Part shown: piece after piece, positions 1 to 14,734 of the stretch
Layout of the letters: every line of letters starts with the position of its first letter
Position numbering within the stretch: the first letter of the stretch is position 1
Source: Eunapius fragilis
Lineage: Eukaryota > Porifera > Demospongiae > Spongillida > Spongillidae
Assembly (NCBI GenBank): GCA_963681505.1
Contig: OY811972.1
Location: 1,663,432 to 1,727,431 of the forward strand
Length of the DNA stretch: 64,000 nucleotides
Reading direction: 5' to 3'
Translations under genes and position numbers: made by a program
Notes under the pieces: model-generated
Told to the model about the DNA's origin: nothing
The model's database searches: none
What the model saw: only the letters and a program-made list of their open reading frames with translations

Positions 1-130
1 AGTGCAAACATAATGTGCGAAATATAGGACTATTACATTTCCCCTTCTTATTAGACTCTAGTTTACTTCCTTTTTACACCACTATTGCCTTCCAATTCTA
101 TATAATGTTTTTTATTACTTGTTTCATCTG
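1..130. repeat. Foldback MITE, right half cut by the window edge
   Basis: This is the right arm of the palindromic MITE family also present at 2336, 3335, 8018, 13196, 13541, 17384, 23043 and 46124. The stretch from about 10 to 125 matches 46244-46360 almost base for base. The left arm lies outside the window. No coding content. Confidence 0.75.
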
Positions 131-1446
131 TTTTTAATTTCTTCATCAGATGAGATTTAGTAACTAGATAAGACCATTTAATTTACATCAGTGACAAGAC
201 AATACAACAAAACAATAGGTTTGTCTGACATTGCTATGCTGTGTCATGTCTTTGGCCACTCGCCCTTGAGGGCTGTCCAAATAGAAATAAGTGACCCAGT
301 TGCAGACCAACAGGGCAATGGACTGTGGGGGGAACAACACTGCGTGAGAACACCTCCCCCTTGTCTATCACAGACTGAACAACTATACAAGTGACCCTAA
401 AAATAACTAGTGAGACAACATCATCTCTAGGTCTGCCTGCTGTACAGAGCATGCCATTTGCAGTGTACAACAATAACTTCTACTAATTTGGTATTACAGA
501 ATAAATTAATTAAAAACATAAGCACTATAAATAACTAAAAGTCACAGCAAGTGTTTGGTGAGACACATCTGGCCAAAATTGCCCTGGCATTCTGCCTCAT
601 GAGGGTGAGGCTGAGGCGACTGTAGATGCCCGACATCAGAGGTCGACAAAGTTGAGTGGCTACCTTTTTGGATATGGCCAAAAGTACATTGATGGCTTCA
701 TTGCCCCATCCCCCATATATATCTTATAATTTGGCCTCCACATATATAAAGTGCTCTTATTCTGTGTGGGAGGGCATTATATAGTTTCCATTCTTATACT
801 GATATAGCTAGGTAGTAAATGTTACAACGTCTGATCACACACAGGGCCATAGCCAGACGGGGGTCATAACCAAAGGAACCCGTCAAATTGGTATTAAAAT
901 CTGATTTTACTAGTTATTTTACTTGGTCCTTGTCACAAATGTAGGGAACTAGCTCTGCATGTTCAATTTCAGTAATGAGCAACTTCTCTGGACAGTTATT
1001 CCATGTGTGCACATTTATTATAGCAAAACATGTAACACATGCATTTTGCCACTGTCCTGGACAAGCAATGCTTTCATTTATATCCATGGCTAATTCACTT
1101 ATAAGGTTTTTATTTTTAACTCCGTGATAAATAGTTTAATTGAATTCTCTGTGCGCAATGAGAGGGCATGTCAGAATTTAAAATTTGCAATCTTGAAAAA
1201 AAGTTAGATCCCTTTCTGCTGCAAAATCTGGATAATCTAAACGTTACGCATTTCAATGCACATCACCACTATCAAACCATTATCATATCTTAAAGCAAAT
1301 TTGAGGCATTAAAAGTTGTTCTGAAGAATGCAATAGCTGGGGAAATGTATGTGTATTAACAGAGAATTTTTGGTGTCATAACAGATAGAAGAGCAACCTT
1401 GATGTCAAGGTTTTCAATCCTTTTGCAAAATTTTATATAAAAGAAT

Positions 1447-1715
1447 CATTGTCAAGGAACGTGCCTATGAAGCCGGAGTTCGTGAAGTAGAACTTGGATG
1501 TTTCACAACACTGGTGTTTTCAACTTCTGGTGGATTAGGTCCTGCTGCTAAACCACTTATACAGCCTAACCCTCTTGTGGCTTCATACCAGTTTGAGCTT
1601 TTTGTTCCTATGTTGTCTTCGTCGCTCAAGTATCATTGCTGCATGACCGCTTTGTTGCCATGCATGACAACCAGCAGTGGTTACCAGAAGTGGTTAATGC
1701 GAGGGTTAAGGATAT
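1447..1715 (+). pseudogene. LINE-like ORF fragment
   Basis: The plus strand reads as a short piece resembling the C-terminal part of reverse-transcriptase ORFs common in sponge and cnidarian genomes (key stretch AYEAGVREVELGCFTTLVFS, then STSGG). It is truncated on both sides. The same fragment occurs in the duplicate at 47480-47750. The family call rests on memory of the motif only, so it is tentative; it could also be an unrelated host exon relic. Confidence 0.35.
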
Positions 1716-1782
1716 GGTTAATTTGTATACTTTGATTTGTATTCATGATATGCTGGAAGGGGGGTGTCCGGATACCATGGAC

Positions 1783-1801
1783 CCCCCCCCCCCCCCCCCC
1801 A
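1783..1801. repeat. Poly-C tract
   Basis: An uninterrupted C run beside a 'tccgga...tatccgcc' context. The same arrangement recurs at 47838-47858 in the duplicated segment. The length is likely polymorphic and assembly-sensitive. Confidence 0.8.
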
Positions 1802-1980
1802 CCTAGGGCCAGTATCCGCCTTGGAACAACCAACCTAGCTGATTCGATGTCAAAAGGTTTCCTATTTTCTGGCTATCACTAACCACTTCGATTCTAATTG
1901 GATGCATTGGTGAATTGTCAAAGTTGCATGTCAATCTTTACAACTACATACAAACCTTTGCACATCAATTTCAGTTACAT

Positions 1981-2243
1981 TCACACACAAGAAAGATTAA
2001 TTAAAATCTTTTTTAAGACATCCACCAGAGTTGACCAAGTTACTGGGACCAAACCCTTTCCCTGAAGCCATCGACTTAGTATTGCCATAATGATATCATC
2101 AGCATTCCGTCCGTATTCTTTCTCCAGTGCTGGAACAATAGCTCCAGTTTTATCCTCCAGCAGATAAATACCAAAGATGGAATACTTTGCTCCAACGTGA
2201 GTAACAACCTTCAGTTCTAACAGTTTGGGCAATGTTGGTATTT
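1981..2243 (-). CDS. Death-domain terminal exon (copy 1)
   Basis: The exon starts after a pyrimidine-rich acceptor ending CTAACAG and reads EIPTLPKLLELKVVTHVGAK, then SIFGIYLLEDKTGAI, to a stop after the helix TWSTLVDVLKKI. The pattern of a tryptophan within A-I-L-x-x-W-L, then a conserved T-W-x-x-L-V-x-x-L helix, is typical of Death domains. It is about 86 residues and fully open. The first two bases complete a Glu codon left by the 3738-3780 exon. The exon is almost the same as 48066-48313 and is a relative of 20753-21000 and 23446-23623. It is a likely last exon of the NHR-Roc-COR gene, judged from strand, order and phase. Confidence 0.7.
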
Positions 2244-5200
2244 CTGTTAGGGGAAAGGGGTGAGGGGTGGGGGTGGGGGTGGGAGGTACAATTTATAATG
2301 GTTAAACAATCAGTTCACTACATGTATATACAAGTAAATAAAAAACATTCTCGATGAGAAAGTTGGTGGCATATAGGATTTGAAGGCAATGGTGGTGTAA
2401 AAAAGGGTCTAATAATAAGGGAAAATGGAATAGTCCTATATTTAGCACACAAACAACATACTATATCCTACATATAGAAATGTGCTAAATATAGGACTAT
2501 TCAATTTTCCCATATTATTAGACCTCTGTTTCCTTCATTTTTACCTCAATTCATTCAATGCAACAGTACAAGACACTCACTGCCAGACAACTACAAAAAT
2601 GTATGGTTTTAGAGAAGGGTCCCAATGTATACAAAATATGGGTCCATGCCCTTTTACTTCTAATGACCCCATTTTATCTTCACTGGTCAGCAGTGGACAT
2701 GGTGCTGAATGGATACGTGAAATTCCTTATTTTCGTAGTGCAAGCTGATAATTCATACAGTTGGTTGTTACTATGACTACTGGTGCCATGTTGAAATGCT
2801 TAACATAACCATCACATTGCATAAAATAACAATTTGGATTTACAATCGCCAGAGATGGGAGCTCTCACCCTCCTAACTGCTATTCGCTTGTGCTTTGTGA
2901 ATATATACAATGTACTAAATGTGTTAGTAAATATGGTGTGACATCAACACTGTGGTAAATATAAAGCTTTCAATTACTATGGCGGAAATGACAAACATTT
3001 GCACTGCATTATGATTAAGAGTGAAAATCTTAATTATTATCAGGTAAGCTATTTGTCGATATAGGTACTCTTTTTGTGCAGTTGTTAATGTCAAAATGAA
3101 ACAAAACAACAGAACCGAAAACAAGATCGTCGGTTATCAGAAGCATGAAAAGAAAAAGCCTGTATACTCTTTATGTAGGAAACACCGAAATATACAACAG
3201 CGATGGTGCCGATCAAGAAACATAATAGGCTTCAAACAGGCTACGTTATCAGATACTTAATCTAACTCTCACTTGTCAACATTTACCAGTATTTTTTTAA
3301 GATGTACATTGTTATCATCGATAATTGTAAAAAATAGAGTTAACAAGTAAAGAAAAATGTTCTCCAATGGGATATAGGAATTGGAGGCAAAGGTGGTGTA
3401 AAAAGGAAGGGAACAAGGTTTTGGGAATAGGAATCCTATGTTTACATGTATAGGAGAAACAAAAACAGCCTCATATACCTCTAACCAAAACCTTGTTCCC
3501 TTCCTTTTTACACCACAATTGACTCCAATCGCTATATCCCACCAAATTTTTCATTGGGAGATTGGTTTTCTTTACTTGTAAATAGACAGTTCTGTTTGGA
3601 GAGTACAAGATAACTATCAGTGTTTATAGGAACAGACTAGACTGTAGGTAGTAAAAAGCTTTGGGTGCCCCTCAAAATATAGTTAAATGATCTCTCAGAG
3701 TCCCTCATTCAATGCACTGTACAAGACACTCACTGACCTGACAACTGTGGCAATTCTTTGGTTATGTGTTCTAACAAGAACTGGATAGAAGAGGGACAGT
3801 GTTCTGTAAGGAGAGACCAAACAAAGGGAACTGACTAACTTCATTCCACATTTTCTCAATGAGCTGGCAATTCAATGTATACAAAATAGAAGGCTAATAT
3901 TTAATCATTCTGGCATCTTGATTTTGCATGTAATTTGAATGGGAAAGAGTGTCTGTAAATAGCGGAACTAGGCTGCACTGGGGGCTCTAGACATAGAAGA
4001 AGTATATTTATTTCAAGCAGAACTGTTAACCAACTGCTGCTCAGTTGGTAAGGCTTTGTGACAGCATCATTTAATAATAAATTAATCACCAGTTTATGAT
4101 CTATGGAAGTGCTATATAACATTACCTGCTCTGCTTCTCTTTGAGGAAGACGAAAGTTCTTCAGATGCTAGAATAAACAAAATGGAGGTATTTGCATGCA
4201 GCAAAGCAAATGACACTATACACTGTACAAAATTGTACATTACATAGATCTTCTAAATAAACTTTTCATAGATATAAATCAACTTTGCTGCCATATAATG
4301 CTTTTCTATTAATAGGATGTGGTTTGCTTAATCCATTGGTGTGAATTGAGCAGGGAAGAGTTTATAGACTTTGCACACCAATGACCAATAACATTGAAGT
4401 CATGAGATGCAAAATAGAAGCTACAGCACTCCTATATATTCATGTACACTTACACAATTGGAGATTTCCCCCCACCCCCTCCCCCCCAAAAAAAATTGTT
4501 CGTGTTTAAATGTCTCTGCAAATTTGTTTATTCATCAGGAAATAAAATGGCACGTACATGATTATGAAAACATACGTGAAAGCGTTAGCAGTTAAAGATA
4601 TGGGCATTTAAATTTTTTTCCATGGGGGCGGAGGGGGGGGGGGGGGGGGGCTTGGCTTTTTAGTGATATTCATACTCATGGCAGCAAAAGTAATAGATTG
4701 AGAACCAAAATAGATTCCCATGGAAAGAAATGGTGTGAGAGCAAGCAAGAATACGAAAGGTAGCAAAGATATGTAGTGTCCCAGGCTGGCACCTGAAAAC
4801 ATGTGACTGTCTGACGGACTCTGATCTATATGTTGTGTGCAGGTGCATATGTGTGTATAAATGCTGTAACTTTTGTACTATCATTGTCTTTCTTACATGT
4901 ACCTGGTCACTACTTGCTGAGTCAGCGGTCACTACATTGGTGTCAGGAATGGAATCGAGGAACAGAGTAGTGAGGTGCAGGCACCCACAACTACCAGCAA
5001 CTCGCGCACTCCATCGGGACAGGCACAAGTAGTAAGAATGAGGTTACGACCCCCTTCCCATTTTTCAGCAGGAGCGGATCTTGTATGGTGGCGCAAGAGA
5101 TTTGAGCTCTATGCCCGTCAGGCAAGACCCGTGTACTTCCTCTTTTGGATGACGAACCATTTCGTTTAGTGACACAGCAAGGATTTGACGGAAGCTCTGA

Positions 5201-8200
5201 ATATAGCACGGTATTAAAGTGCTTAATGGATCAATACAACCAGGAGGGTAACGACCTGGAATGATTTCAGCAGTGTACTCAAAAACCTGAAGAGCGCCTG
5301 CCAGAGTACGCGGGGACACTTCAAGCCTTGGCTGACAAAGCCTATCCAAAGTGGCCGGCAGAACAGTTGAACGAACTCGTAAGGGATCAATTTATTCGTT
5401 GTATCCGTTCCTCTACTGTTCAGATAAGACTAATGCGTGAAAGACCAAAGACACTAAACGAAGCATTGCAGCTGGCTTGCCAATATCAGGGAGTGTAAGA
5501 ATCGCAAAAAAAACTACAAGGTGTTTCAGCTAAGGTGGAGACGATGGCGGTTGGTAAAGATGACTCCGAGAGCGAGAGTGAGGCTGTTGCTGCTATAACT
5601 AATGCTACAAGACCAAGTTGTCTGGCAACCCAAGTGGAACAGCTTGGTAAGCAGATTGAAACGTTGAATTACAGCTGGTAGCCACGGAAGAACGTATCCG
5701 AGATCAAGCCCGAATGACGCTATAGCACGGAAAAGAAACGATGGCGTTGTGTGCTGGTACTGTAGCAAGCGTGGTCCTTTTAAACAAAATTGTGCGAAAC
5801 TAAAGACCTCAGTCGAAACTGCAGCCGTAGGGTCTTGATTGAAAGTTGAGGGAAAGCTTGGCAAGCTTGTTGTAAAGATATTAATAGATATAGGGTCGGC
5901 TGTCACTTTGGTTCATGAAGACATGTGGATAAAGGTGCAACAATCTCCAAAGACAATCAAAGCCCTGGTTCACTCTGTTGTGGCAGCCAATGGAGAAAAG
6001 TTAGAGTTGGTGGGGCAAGTTGAAGTAAGTATAACCATAGGAGGGGTGACTAGAAGACACATGGTGCTTGTTACGAAGCATCTCACGCAAGAGTGTATAC
6101 TAGGGGTTGATTTTTTGACTAAACACGCGTGTGTAGTAGATCTACAACAACATACCTTTGTCATTGATGGGAAAATAGTGCAGTTTAATCATACAAGGGT
6201 TGAGAAGATGTGTTTTTTGTGAGTATTTCGAAAACGGCGACTGTACCAGCTTGCTGTCAGATGTACATTTCAGCCTCTGCCCTTGACAAAAGGGAAGCAG
6301 GTGCTGCGTTGTTGGAGCCACTGGATACATTCATAGAAAATCATGGGCTTTTGGTGGCACGGTCATTGTCGCAAGTGAGTTGCAATCATCTGATAGTTCA
6401 AATTCTCAACCCTGGTCCGGCTCCTGTGGTTTTTAACAAGGATGTTAGAGTGGGCATGATCAAGCCAGTCACAGATTCTGATATTGTCTGTAGTATTGAA
6501 TCCCCCAAGTCCAACAGACATGTAGGCAACAACGAGTGTGCACATCTCATTGAGCTGATGTTGCAGAATACAGAACACCTTTCCAGCTACCACAGATCAC
6601 AGGGGTGGCATTGCTGCAGGAGTTTGAGGATGTCATTGCAAAATTGAACAATGACCTTGGACAAACGTCATTGCAAAATCGGACGATGACCTTGGACAAA
6701 CGTCATTATCGTTCCACACAATTGACACTGGAGATAACCAATTGATTCGTCAACGTGCAAGAAGGTTCCCATTTCATCAGCACAATGAAGTGAGTGAGTT
6801 AGTTAATGCATGTTATCCAGGGGGATAATTAGAATGTAGCAACAGTCCTTGGGCATCACCTGTGGTTCTTGTAAGGAAAATAGATGAAAAGACGAGGTTT
6901 TGTGTAGACTTTCGTAAACTTAATAACCGCACACACAAGGATGCCCAGCCACTGCCCAGCATTGATGAATCTTTGGATGCTTTGGGTGGTGCATGTTTTT
7001 TCTCAACTCTAGACTTGGCCTGCATGCTTTAATGCACAAAGGAAAATCTTAGCAGTGGTCAACTGAATGTACAGAAGCCTTCTTTGAGCTAAAAAAATGC
7101 TCATTTCTGCCCCTGTCCTCATGTTGCCTGACTTCAGTAAGTCTTTTGTCCTTGATACTGATGCTAGTGGAGAGGGTTTGGGGGCAGTCCTTTCAAAAAA
7201 CATCAAGGGTAAGGAGCGTGTAATTGCTTATGCAAGTAGAACACTCACACACACTGAAAAAAGATACTGGATACTGTGCTACTCGGAGGGAGATGCTTGA
7301 TTGGTGTGGGGATCTCGTCATTTTAGGCCTTACCTATATGGCAGGAAGTTTCTTTTGAGAACAGACCATAACTCTCTAACTCCAGAAAGTCCCCTCCAAG
7401 GAATAAAGCACCTCTTGAAGTCAGCCATGCAAGTCGACCTTTGGAGAGGATAGCGATGGAAATAATGGGTCCCCTACCTGAAACACCTCGAGGTAATCGC
7501 TGTATACTTGTGGTTGGAGACTATTTCACAAAATGGAAAGAGGCATACCCATTACCAGATATGGAGGCATTGTCTATGGTTAGTGAATTTATCTGCCAGT
7601 TTGGTGTGCCTGATTCAATTCATACAGATCAAGGAAAGAACTAAGTGATACAAGAGATATGTCACCTTCTTAGAGTCACAAAGACAAGAACAATACCCTA
7701 TCATTGGCAGTCTGATGGACTTGTGGAGAGATTTAATAGGACCCTACTGGAGATGCTCAGCACTACAGTGGCTGATGAACATGACTGGGACCTTTCTCTC
7801 CCAACGATACTTCTGGCATATAGAACAAGTGTCCAGGAAACTACTGGAACCACACCATTTCAGCTCATGTTTGGGCGCAACTCCCGTCTCCCTGAGGACG
7901 TTCTGTATCCACTGCCCGTAGCATCACATGAATTCAGTTACTCAGTATACCAAAGTTCTCAAGGGTAGTCATCAAAGATCTTACCAGGCTGTGATTAAGC
8001 ATGATCAGCAAAAAAATTGGAGGCAAAGGTGGTGTAAGAAGGGAACAAGGTATTGGGGAAAGGAAACCTATGTTCACATGTAAGAGAAACAAAAACAGCC
8101 TCATATACCTCTCCCCAAAACCTTGTTTCCTTCCTTTTTACATCACATTTGCCTCCAATTGCTATATCCAACCAAATTTTTCATTGGGAGAATGTATTTC

Positions 8201-11200
8201 TTTACTTGTAAATAGACAGTTCTGTTTGGGGAGTACAAGATAACTATCAGTATTTATAGGAACAGACTAGACTGTAGGTAGTAAAAAGCTTTGGATGCCC
8301 CTCAAAATATAGTTAAATGATCTCTCAGAGTCCCTCATTCAATGCACTGTACAAGACACTCACTGACCTGACAACTGTGGCAATTCTTTGGTTATGTGTT
8401 CTAACAAGAACTGGATAGAAGAGGGACAGTGTTCTGTAAGGAGAGACCAAACAAAGGGAACTGACTAACTTCATTTCGCATTTTCTCAATGAGCTGGCAG
8501 TACAATGTATGCTAAATAAAAGGCTAATATTTAATCATTCTGGCATCTTGATTTTGCATGTAGTTTGAATGGGAAAGAGTGTCTGTAAATAGCGGAACTA
8601 GGCTGCACTGGGGGCTCTAGACATAGAAGAAGTATATTTATTTCAAGCAGAACTGTTAACCAACTGCTGCTCAGTTGGCAAGGCTTTGTGACAGCATCAT
8701 TTAATAATACATTAATCACCAGTTTATGATCTATGGAAGTGTTATAGAACATTACCTGCTCTGCTTCTCTTTGAGGAAGACGAAAGTTCTTCAGATGATA
8801 GAATAAACAAAATGGTGGTATTTGCATGGCAGAAAGCAAATGAGACTAGTCCATCATAATCAGGTGCCTTATAATTTTATCCCTATAAAACATTGTACAT
8901 TGCATAGATCTAAATCAACATTATATCGCAGTTTGCCTAATTTGCCTAATTGACTTTGCACAGCAATAATCAAGTACATTCAAGTAATGAGATGAAAAAA
9001 AGCTACAGCCCTTCTCTAATCACGTAAACTTACAAAATTGGAGATACCGTAAGGTATCGTTCCCCTCCGGCCCCAAGGGGGAAAAACAGGCTCGTGTTTA
9101 AACAGGTGCACCTCCGTAACCGTGAATGTCTCCGCTAATTTGTTTAGCGTGTCAGGATGTAAAATGGTTCACATACATGATTATAAAAAAAAGTTACACG
9201 GAAGCATTTTGCGGTTACAAACCATTATTTTTTAATGGGGGGCGAATAAGTGATACTTTAACCTGATAGGTTGGTAAACATCGTACTCATGGCAGCAAAA
9301 ATAATATATTGAGCACCAAAATGGATTCCCATGGAGAGAAATGGTGTGAGAGCAAGCAAGAATAAGAAAAGTGGTATGGTTGCACAGAAATATTGATTTA
9401 TGTAACATGCAATTCTATAGTACACAAGGGTGATTTGCTGTACACTGTCCCATATAGTGTTTAGCAACCATTACCTGAACTTTTTCTATTTGTTGTTGAA
9501 GATTTTGTGTCTGTATATTAAAAAAAAGTTTAATTATAACAGAAACTTCACGAAAAAAAAAGAGCTGATCTGATCAAGTTATACTTATAGCCTTAATCAT
9601 CATTATAGCTACGATGTGAGGGCCACTGGTGATTGGCATCCTTGTCAGAGTGACACTAACATATCAAATATAATCAGTGGATATTTCAGGAGCAAGTCAT
9701 TATTATCTGATCATGTTATATTGTGTTATCCACAAATTGATCATGCAACTGACACACAAAGAATAATGAGAACAAAACTTTTAAAACTAAGCAGAATTGC
9801 ATGCAGAGACATTAAGTGAATATCTAATACATTGCAATACAACTGTCTCACAACCATGGCTTCACTACACCATACCAACTGCCTGGTCAGGTAATTTAAT
9901 TGAAGCATGTAAAATATATGCCTTCCAACACATACCTTGCTCTTCTTCCTTTGCAAGCCAAACAGTATGTCTGGTGGTAAGGGCCATATCACATGAACAG
10001 AGTTTACAAATTGCGGATCTTCTTCATAAGGTATGGCTACACCATTGCAAGACTGTGTTGTGCAGATAAAACCATCTTTTAAGTCCCAACTGTTGAAATG
10101 AAGAAGCTTTGCACTATGCTGTATACCATCATGGATAAGCTTTTTAATTCTAGGGCATGCTTTGGTGCTGTTTCCTTCAGTAAGGTGCACCTTTATGCCG
10201 TAGGTTACTGAGTCAACTATGGTGAATTTAGCAGGAAACCTGCTATACATAAACGAAACACAATTTCTATACAGACACGTTGGGACTTTATCATTCTCAA
10301 CCAAAGTGCAGGTACCCTTCTGCTGTAGGAACGCTACCAAGAAACTGAATACCCCATATGGTACACATTCATTCGGAAAACAGACAAGAAATGGATCAAC
10401 CTTGCCATGTTCTATAGACATTTTATCAAGACTCAGTGGACTCAAAAGAGCTGGCATCAAGAAGTCACCATTTTCCAAGGAAACCATAATACAGTGATAA
10501 CACATCAGTTCTGTAAACTGCTCAACAGTAAAAATTCCACCATCACAATGCTCTTTAAAACACTCACGAGACAGAAATTCATGGCTAACTAAAGCATGAT
10601 CCCTAAACCTAGAGCACCATCCAGCATTCACACCTGTACAATTAGATGATGCCTTTTCGTCATCCTTACCAACAAGCTCATGTTTGTACTGGACTATGGC
10701 TGTGATGATCCTCAGGATGACCTGGGGATCAGAAAATACTACCTCCCTAAGACCTGGTACATTATGGTACCAAAGGAAAAGGTTATATTTGACCATGTGG
10801 AGGAGAGCTGCCTCCAAGCCTTCCTCGTCTATACCCAAGCTCTTTGCCAACTCCAGGCACCTTTTCAGGCTCAAAACACCTTTTGTAGCAGACACCTTTA
10901 TCTGCATCTCGAGAGCAAACCATTTTAAAGGAAGTAGAGGTGGAGTGCTTTTGCTTTTCCTGCATTTTGCCTCAATGTCATTACTGCACTCTTTCACGAT
11001 TGACTCCCTTAGTGTTTTGGCAATTTTGTGATCCATCTCATTAGGAGCATTACCATCCACCTCCCAAATTATCTCACTCCCACTTTTGCCAATAAGAATA
11101 TCTACATTTACCACTTTTCTCATGATCTCATCCTTGATGTTCTTCTTCTCAGAGCACAACTCCTCCTTATCTCTGTGCGTGCCCACTACAAAGAGGTGAG

Positions 11201-14200
11201 GATGGACATCTCTGGCATGAGCTGCCCTCACACACTGCTCCAGCACCTGCTTGTGGGAGGATGGAGATGTGTATGGTTTGCCTACTGGTTTGCAATCTTG
11301 TCCATAGAAGTGGATCTCTGGGCGGTGATCTAGGCTTTCTGAAAGGTTTACAGCAAAGAGAATGGCAGACACATCTTGGACAAAGGCTGGCAAGAGCTCA
11401 AGGAACTGGGGCTGACCACCACTGTCAATGAAATGAACCAAGGTCATTTTCAAATTCAACTTTTTATCTATTGCATTTTTGAATGCCTTAATAAATCGGC
11501 TATTAACACTCTCAGTAGCATGCTTATCATGCAGCCTATCCTCCCTAGGAGGCTCTAATGGTGCTCGCTGCTCAACAGGTTGAGATGATGGGAGCTCAGT
11601 AGATGGAGTTGATGATACATTGACATCTGGGTTTGAAACCAGATTTTCTACAGAGCGAGATGGTTGCTGATGTTCAGTTGGTTGTGGAGATGCCTGTGTT
11701 ACTGTGGGAGCTGTTGGAGGCAGTGGTGAATGCTCCGTAATTTTATAGGCATTAGCAAGAAGATATATTAGCTTGGCCTCATCCAAAACTTCCCAAATAC
11801 TACTATCCTTATCCACCCTTGTTAGTATGGACTCGACAGAACCCACAAATGCCTGCACAGGGTTATCCGCTAGTCCAGTGCTAACACGACCAGTGTGTTT
11901 GTCAGTGCTCTCTGACAGGAGTAGCCTCTTCAGGTGAGTCTTCCCTACACCTGCTATCCCAAGCACCAGACATTTGATAATTGACATTTCAACTGAACCT
12001 TGCTTTATGGCTTCTTCAAACAACTGCTTTGCCCCTAGAGGAAAAATCTATTTACAGTTTTACTTTTAGGCACTGTTTCACTTATTATTGTAATGTCACA
12101 TATATACAAAGGCACAGAACAGAGAGTACCTAAAATGAATCTAGTGTGGTGCCTGTTTACAATAATAGCATTTATTTTTTAATTTGTAAGCAATATATTT
12201 CTTGGTAACTGTTTGCAAACCAATGCCTGCATACCTACATGGTCAGCAGATAGTTTCATCCTGAAAATCCACAATATGACATTCTGCTTTCATACAGTTC
12301 ATTAGTTACAGTTATGATTATTTTAAAAGTTTTATTCCATTCTGTAAGGCAAGCCATAATTTTTTTAAAAGCCCAACCCAATTAATGGAACAGCAGCTAT
12401 TATGCAATGCACTTAATCAACACTGGTGATTACCCACATATGCATATGCTACTGAATATATGCATGTGTGCTTTACAAAACGAGCAATTAACAGCACAGT
12501 GGCGGGAAGGGGAGGTTGACCACGATCAATTTTGACCATATATGGGAGTCCATAAAAATTGATTGTGAATTTCATTGCAAACCCCCCTCCTCTGTATCCG
12601 CCACTGCAGCATAATCACACTTTTAAAACTGCTTCTGTTACTTTAGACAAGTATAACTGTACACCTAATCACAGAATAGGCTGTCACTAGCAGGAAGATA
12701 AGGAACCCATTGATATAAGGTTAAGTCATCACATCAGTGGCATGAATGAAAGCAACATGTGTGTGTGGGTCACTCACTCTCCCAATCAAGAGCGTCTTTG
12801 TTGTCCTCCATCACATGAAGTGGCTCATCCTTTTCCCAAGGTATCAGTGGTCTCAGGGATACCTTTACACACTGGCCATACAGGTCCACCAAGCCATACA
12901 CATCCTTGGGGACAGTGCAGGGAAGTCTGACCATGTGGACACCATTGAGGAAGAAGTGCAAGGTCCCAGAGCTGGTGTGGAGCAGGCCAACTGTGTCCCC
13001 AGCCTTCAGACCATGGAGACCAATGTCACCAGGCAGTTGGCCCATGTTCTAAGAAATAGGGCTGAGTAAATATTGCAGGATGCATTCAACTTGACATGCC
13101 AATATTAATGCATGCAATAATTCTAATTACATAATTTTATGATGTACTTTGGATGGTCAGCAAGTATAGCTGCTAGTCATGTTAGCTGAACGAGTAATGA
13201 AAACATTCTCTATGAAAAAGTTGGTGGCAAATAAGGCAATATTGGTGTAAAAAGGAAGGAAACAAGGGTCTATTATACGAAGGGGAAATGCCTATATTTC
13301 GCACACAAATGTAATGTCCTACAAACGGGCGAAATATAGGACTATTATTCATTTTCCCTTCCTATTAGACCCTCTTGTTTCCTTCCTTTTACACCAATAT
13401 TGCCTTATTCAAATCCTATATGCCACCAACTTTCTATGTTTTTACTACTTGTTTCATTTTCTGATAATAACACGGTGTCCAATCGGGCTGAAAGAATTAT
13501 TTAGTTGCAGCAGACCCTCCCCAGATATGAAGATGGTGTATTAGGTGGTGTGAAAGGAAAGAAACAATACTCTAATAAGAAGGGGAAATGTATTGTTTGC
13601 ACGCAATTACATTTCCCCGTCTTATTATACCCTTGTTTCCTTCCTTTTCTTCCAATCCTGTATGCCATAAAAAAAGTTTCTATTATTTGTTCCATGAGTT
13701 TTTTTCTTCATGAGATGAAGATAATAGCTAGGCTATTTACATTAGTGGTGCTGTACATCATTCTCACACACTCCCCCACCTGTAACACTTGACCTGCCTC
13801 AGTTTCAACACATTTTGAAAAAAAGTAATTTTAACTAACTACTAGCTTTTACTAACACCCATATTAATATCCTGTGGACATGGTGTCCAATTGGCCTGCA
13901 ACAACACATAGTTCCAGCAGACCCCCTTCCCAGGGTGGTATATCCGGATCGATCCTCCAAATGGTGTCTACTTGTGGAGGTGGAAGTGGGGATTGCATCT
14001 GTCACGGCTGATTTTGTCCTATCCTGAAACGGTCATAGGACCGTTTCAAGCAGCCTATTTTGGTCTCACAGACTGGTCCTAAGACCATTTTATGCTGTTA
14101 TGTTGGCCCCAGTCTGCTCATTTTGGTCCTATATACCGCCAGACAGCCTGAAACAGTCTCAGGACGAAAACTGGCTGTCTACACGATCATGTATAGACCA

Positions 14201-14685
14201 AGAATAAACCTGCCTGCTCTAAAATGGTTAAAGTAGTTAATATTGATTAGCTATTGGGTACCATAGATATTAGAGTCTAGCTATGTACCACTGTCAGGGA
14301 TCAAGGTGCACCCAGAGTTAAATGAATGGAAGGACAAGAGATGTGAAACGTTATGAAAGGTGGTGACAGAGAACCTTTGGCCCACACCGGATCAGGTTAA
14401 TCTTTTGTTACAGGTTTCACATGTATACATAAATGGGCATGGTATGGCTAACTCGAGATACAGTATTTATAATGAGGCTTGTACGCATATTTTCAAGCCA
14501 TTTACAGTATAGTTCTAATTGTAAACCTAATGCCTGGACACAACTGCTATGACCAAAGTATGACGAGGGATGTTAATGAAAAAACGTGAATGACATAAAT
14601 AGACGATATGTGATACTGCACAGTCACACATCAATGTACAACAAACTATAAAATGCACATTTTCCCCTAGGCTGGCTTAAAAGCA

Positions 14686-14734
<49 letters not shown>

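Larger units (their letters stand above)
1..2330. repeat. Segmental duplication, copy A
   Basis: The whole stretch is nearly identical and collinear with 46124-48390 (copy B): MITE arm, the region around 190-480, the LINE-like fragment, a poly-C tract and the Death-domain exon follow in the same order. A more diverged third copy runs from about 19600 to 21060. The copies differ by small indels; for example copy B lacks a stretch present near 480-715 here. Apart from the pieces listed separately I see no gene in 190-1440. Confidence 0.8.

Noticed and set aside
3901-4122. Minus-strand open frame also seen at 8531-8839
   Set aside because: It runs from the donor of the LKNF exon into the intron; its conservation only reflects the segmental duplication.
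3335-9480. The two direct 1.4-kb repeats as LTRs of the gypsy fossil
   Set aside because: They contain host exons and a MITE, match a third decayed gene tail at 45660-46120, and do not abut the primer-binding-like site at 4938.
10219-11558. Plus-strand open frames over the GTPase exon
   Set aside because: Antisense shadows of the Roc-COR exon.
12489-12614. 8-bp target duplication around the small MITE at 12497
   Set aside because: The flanks taacagca and cagcataa do not match as a direct repeat.
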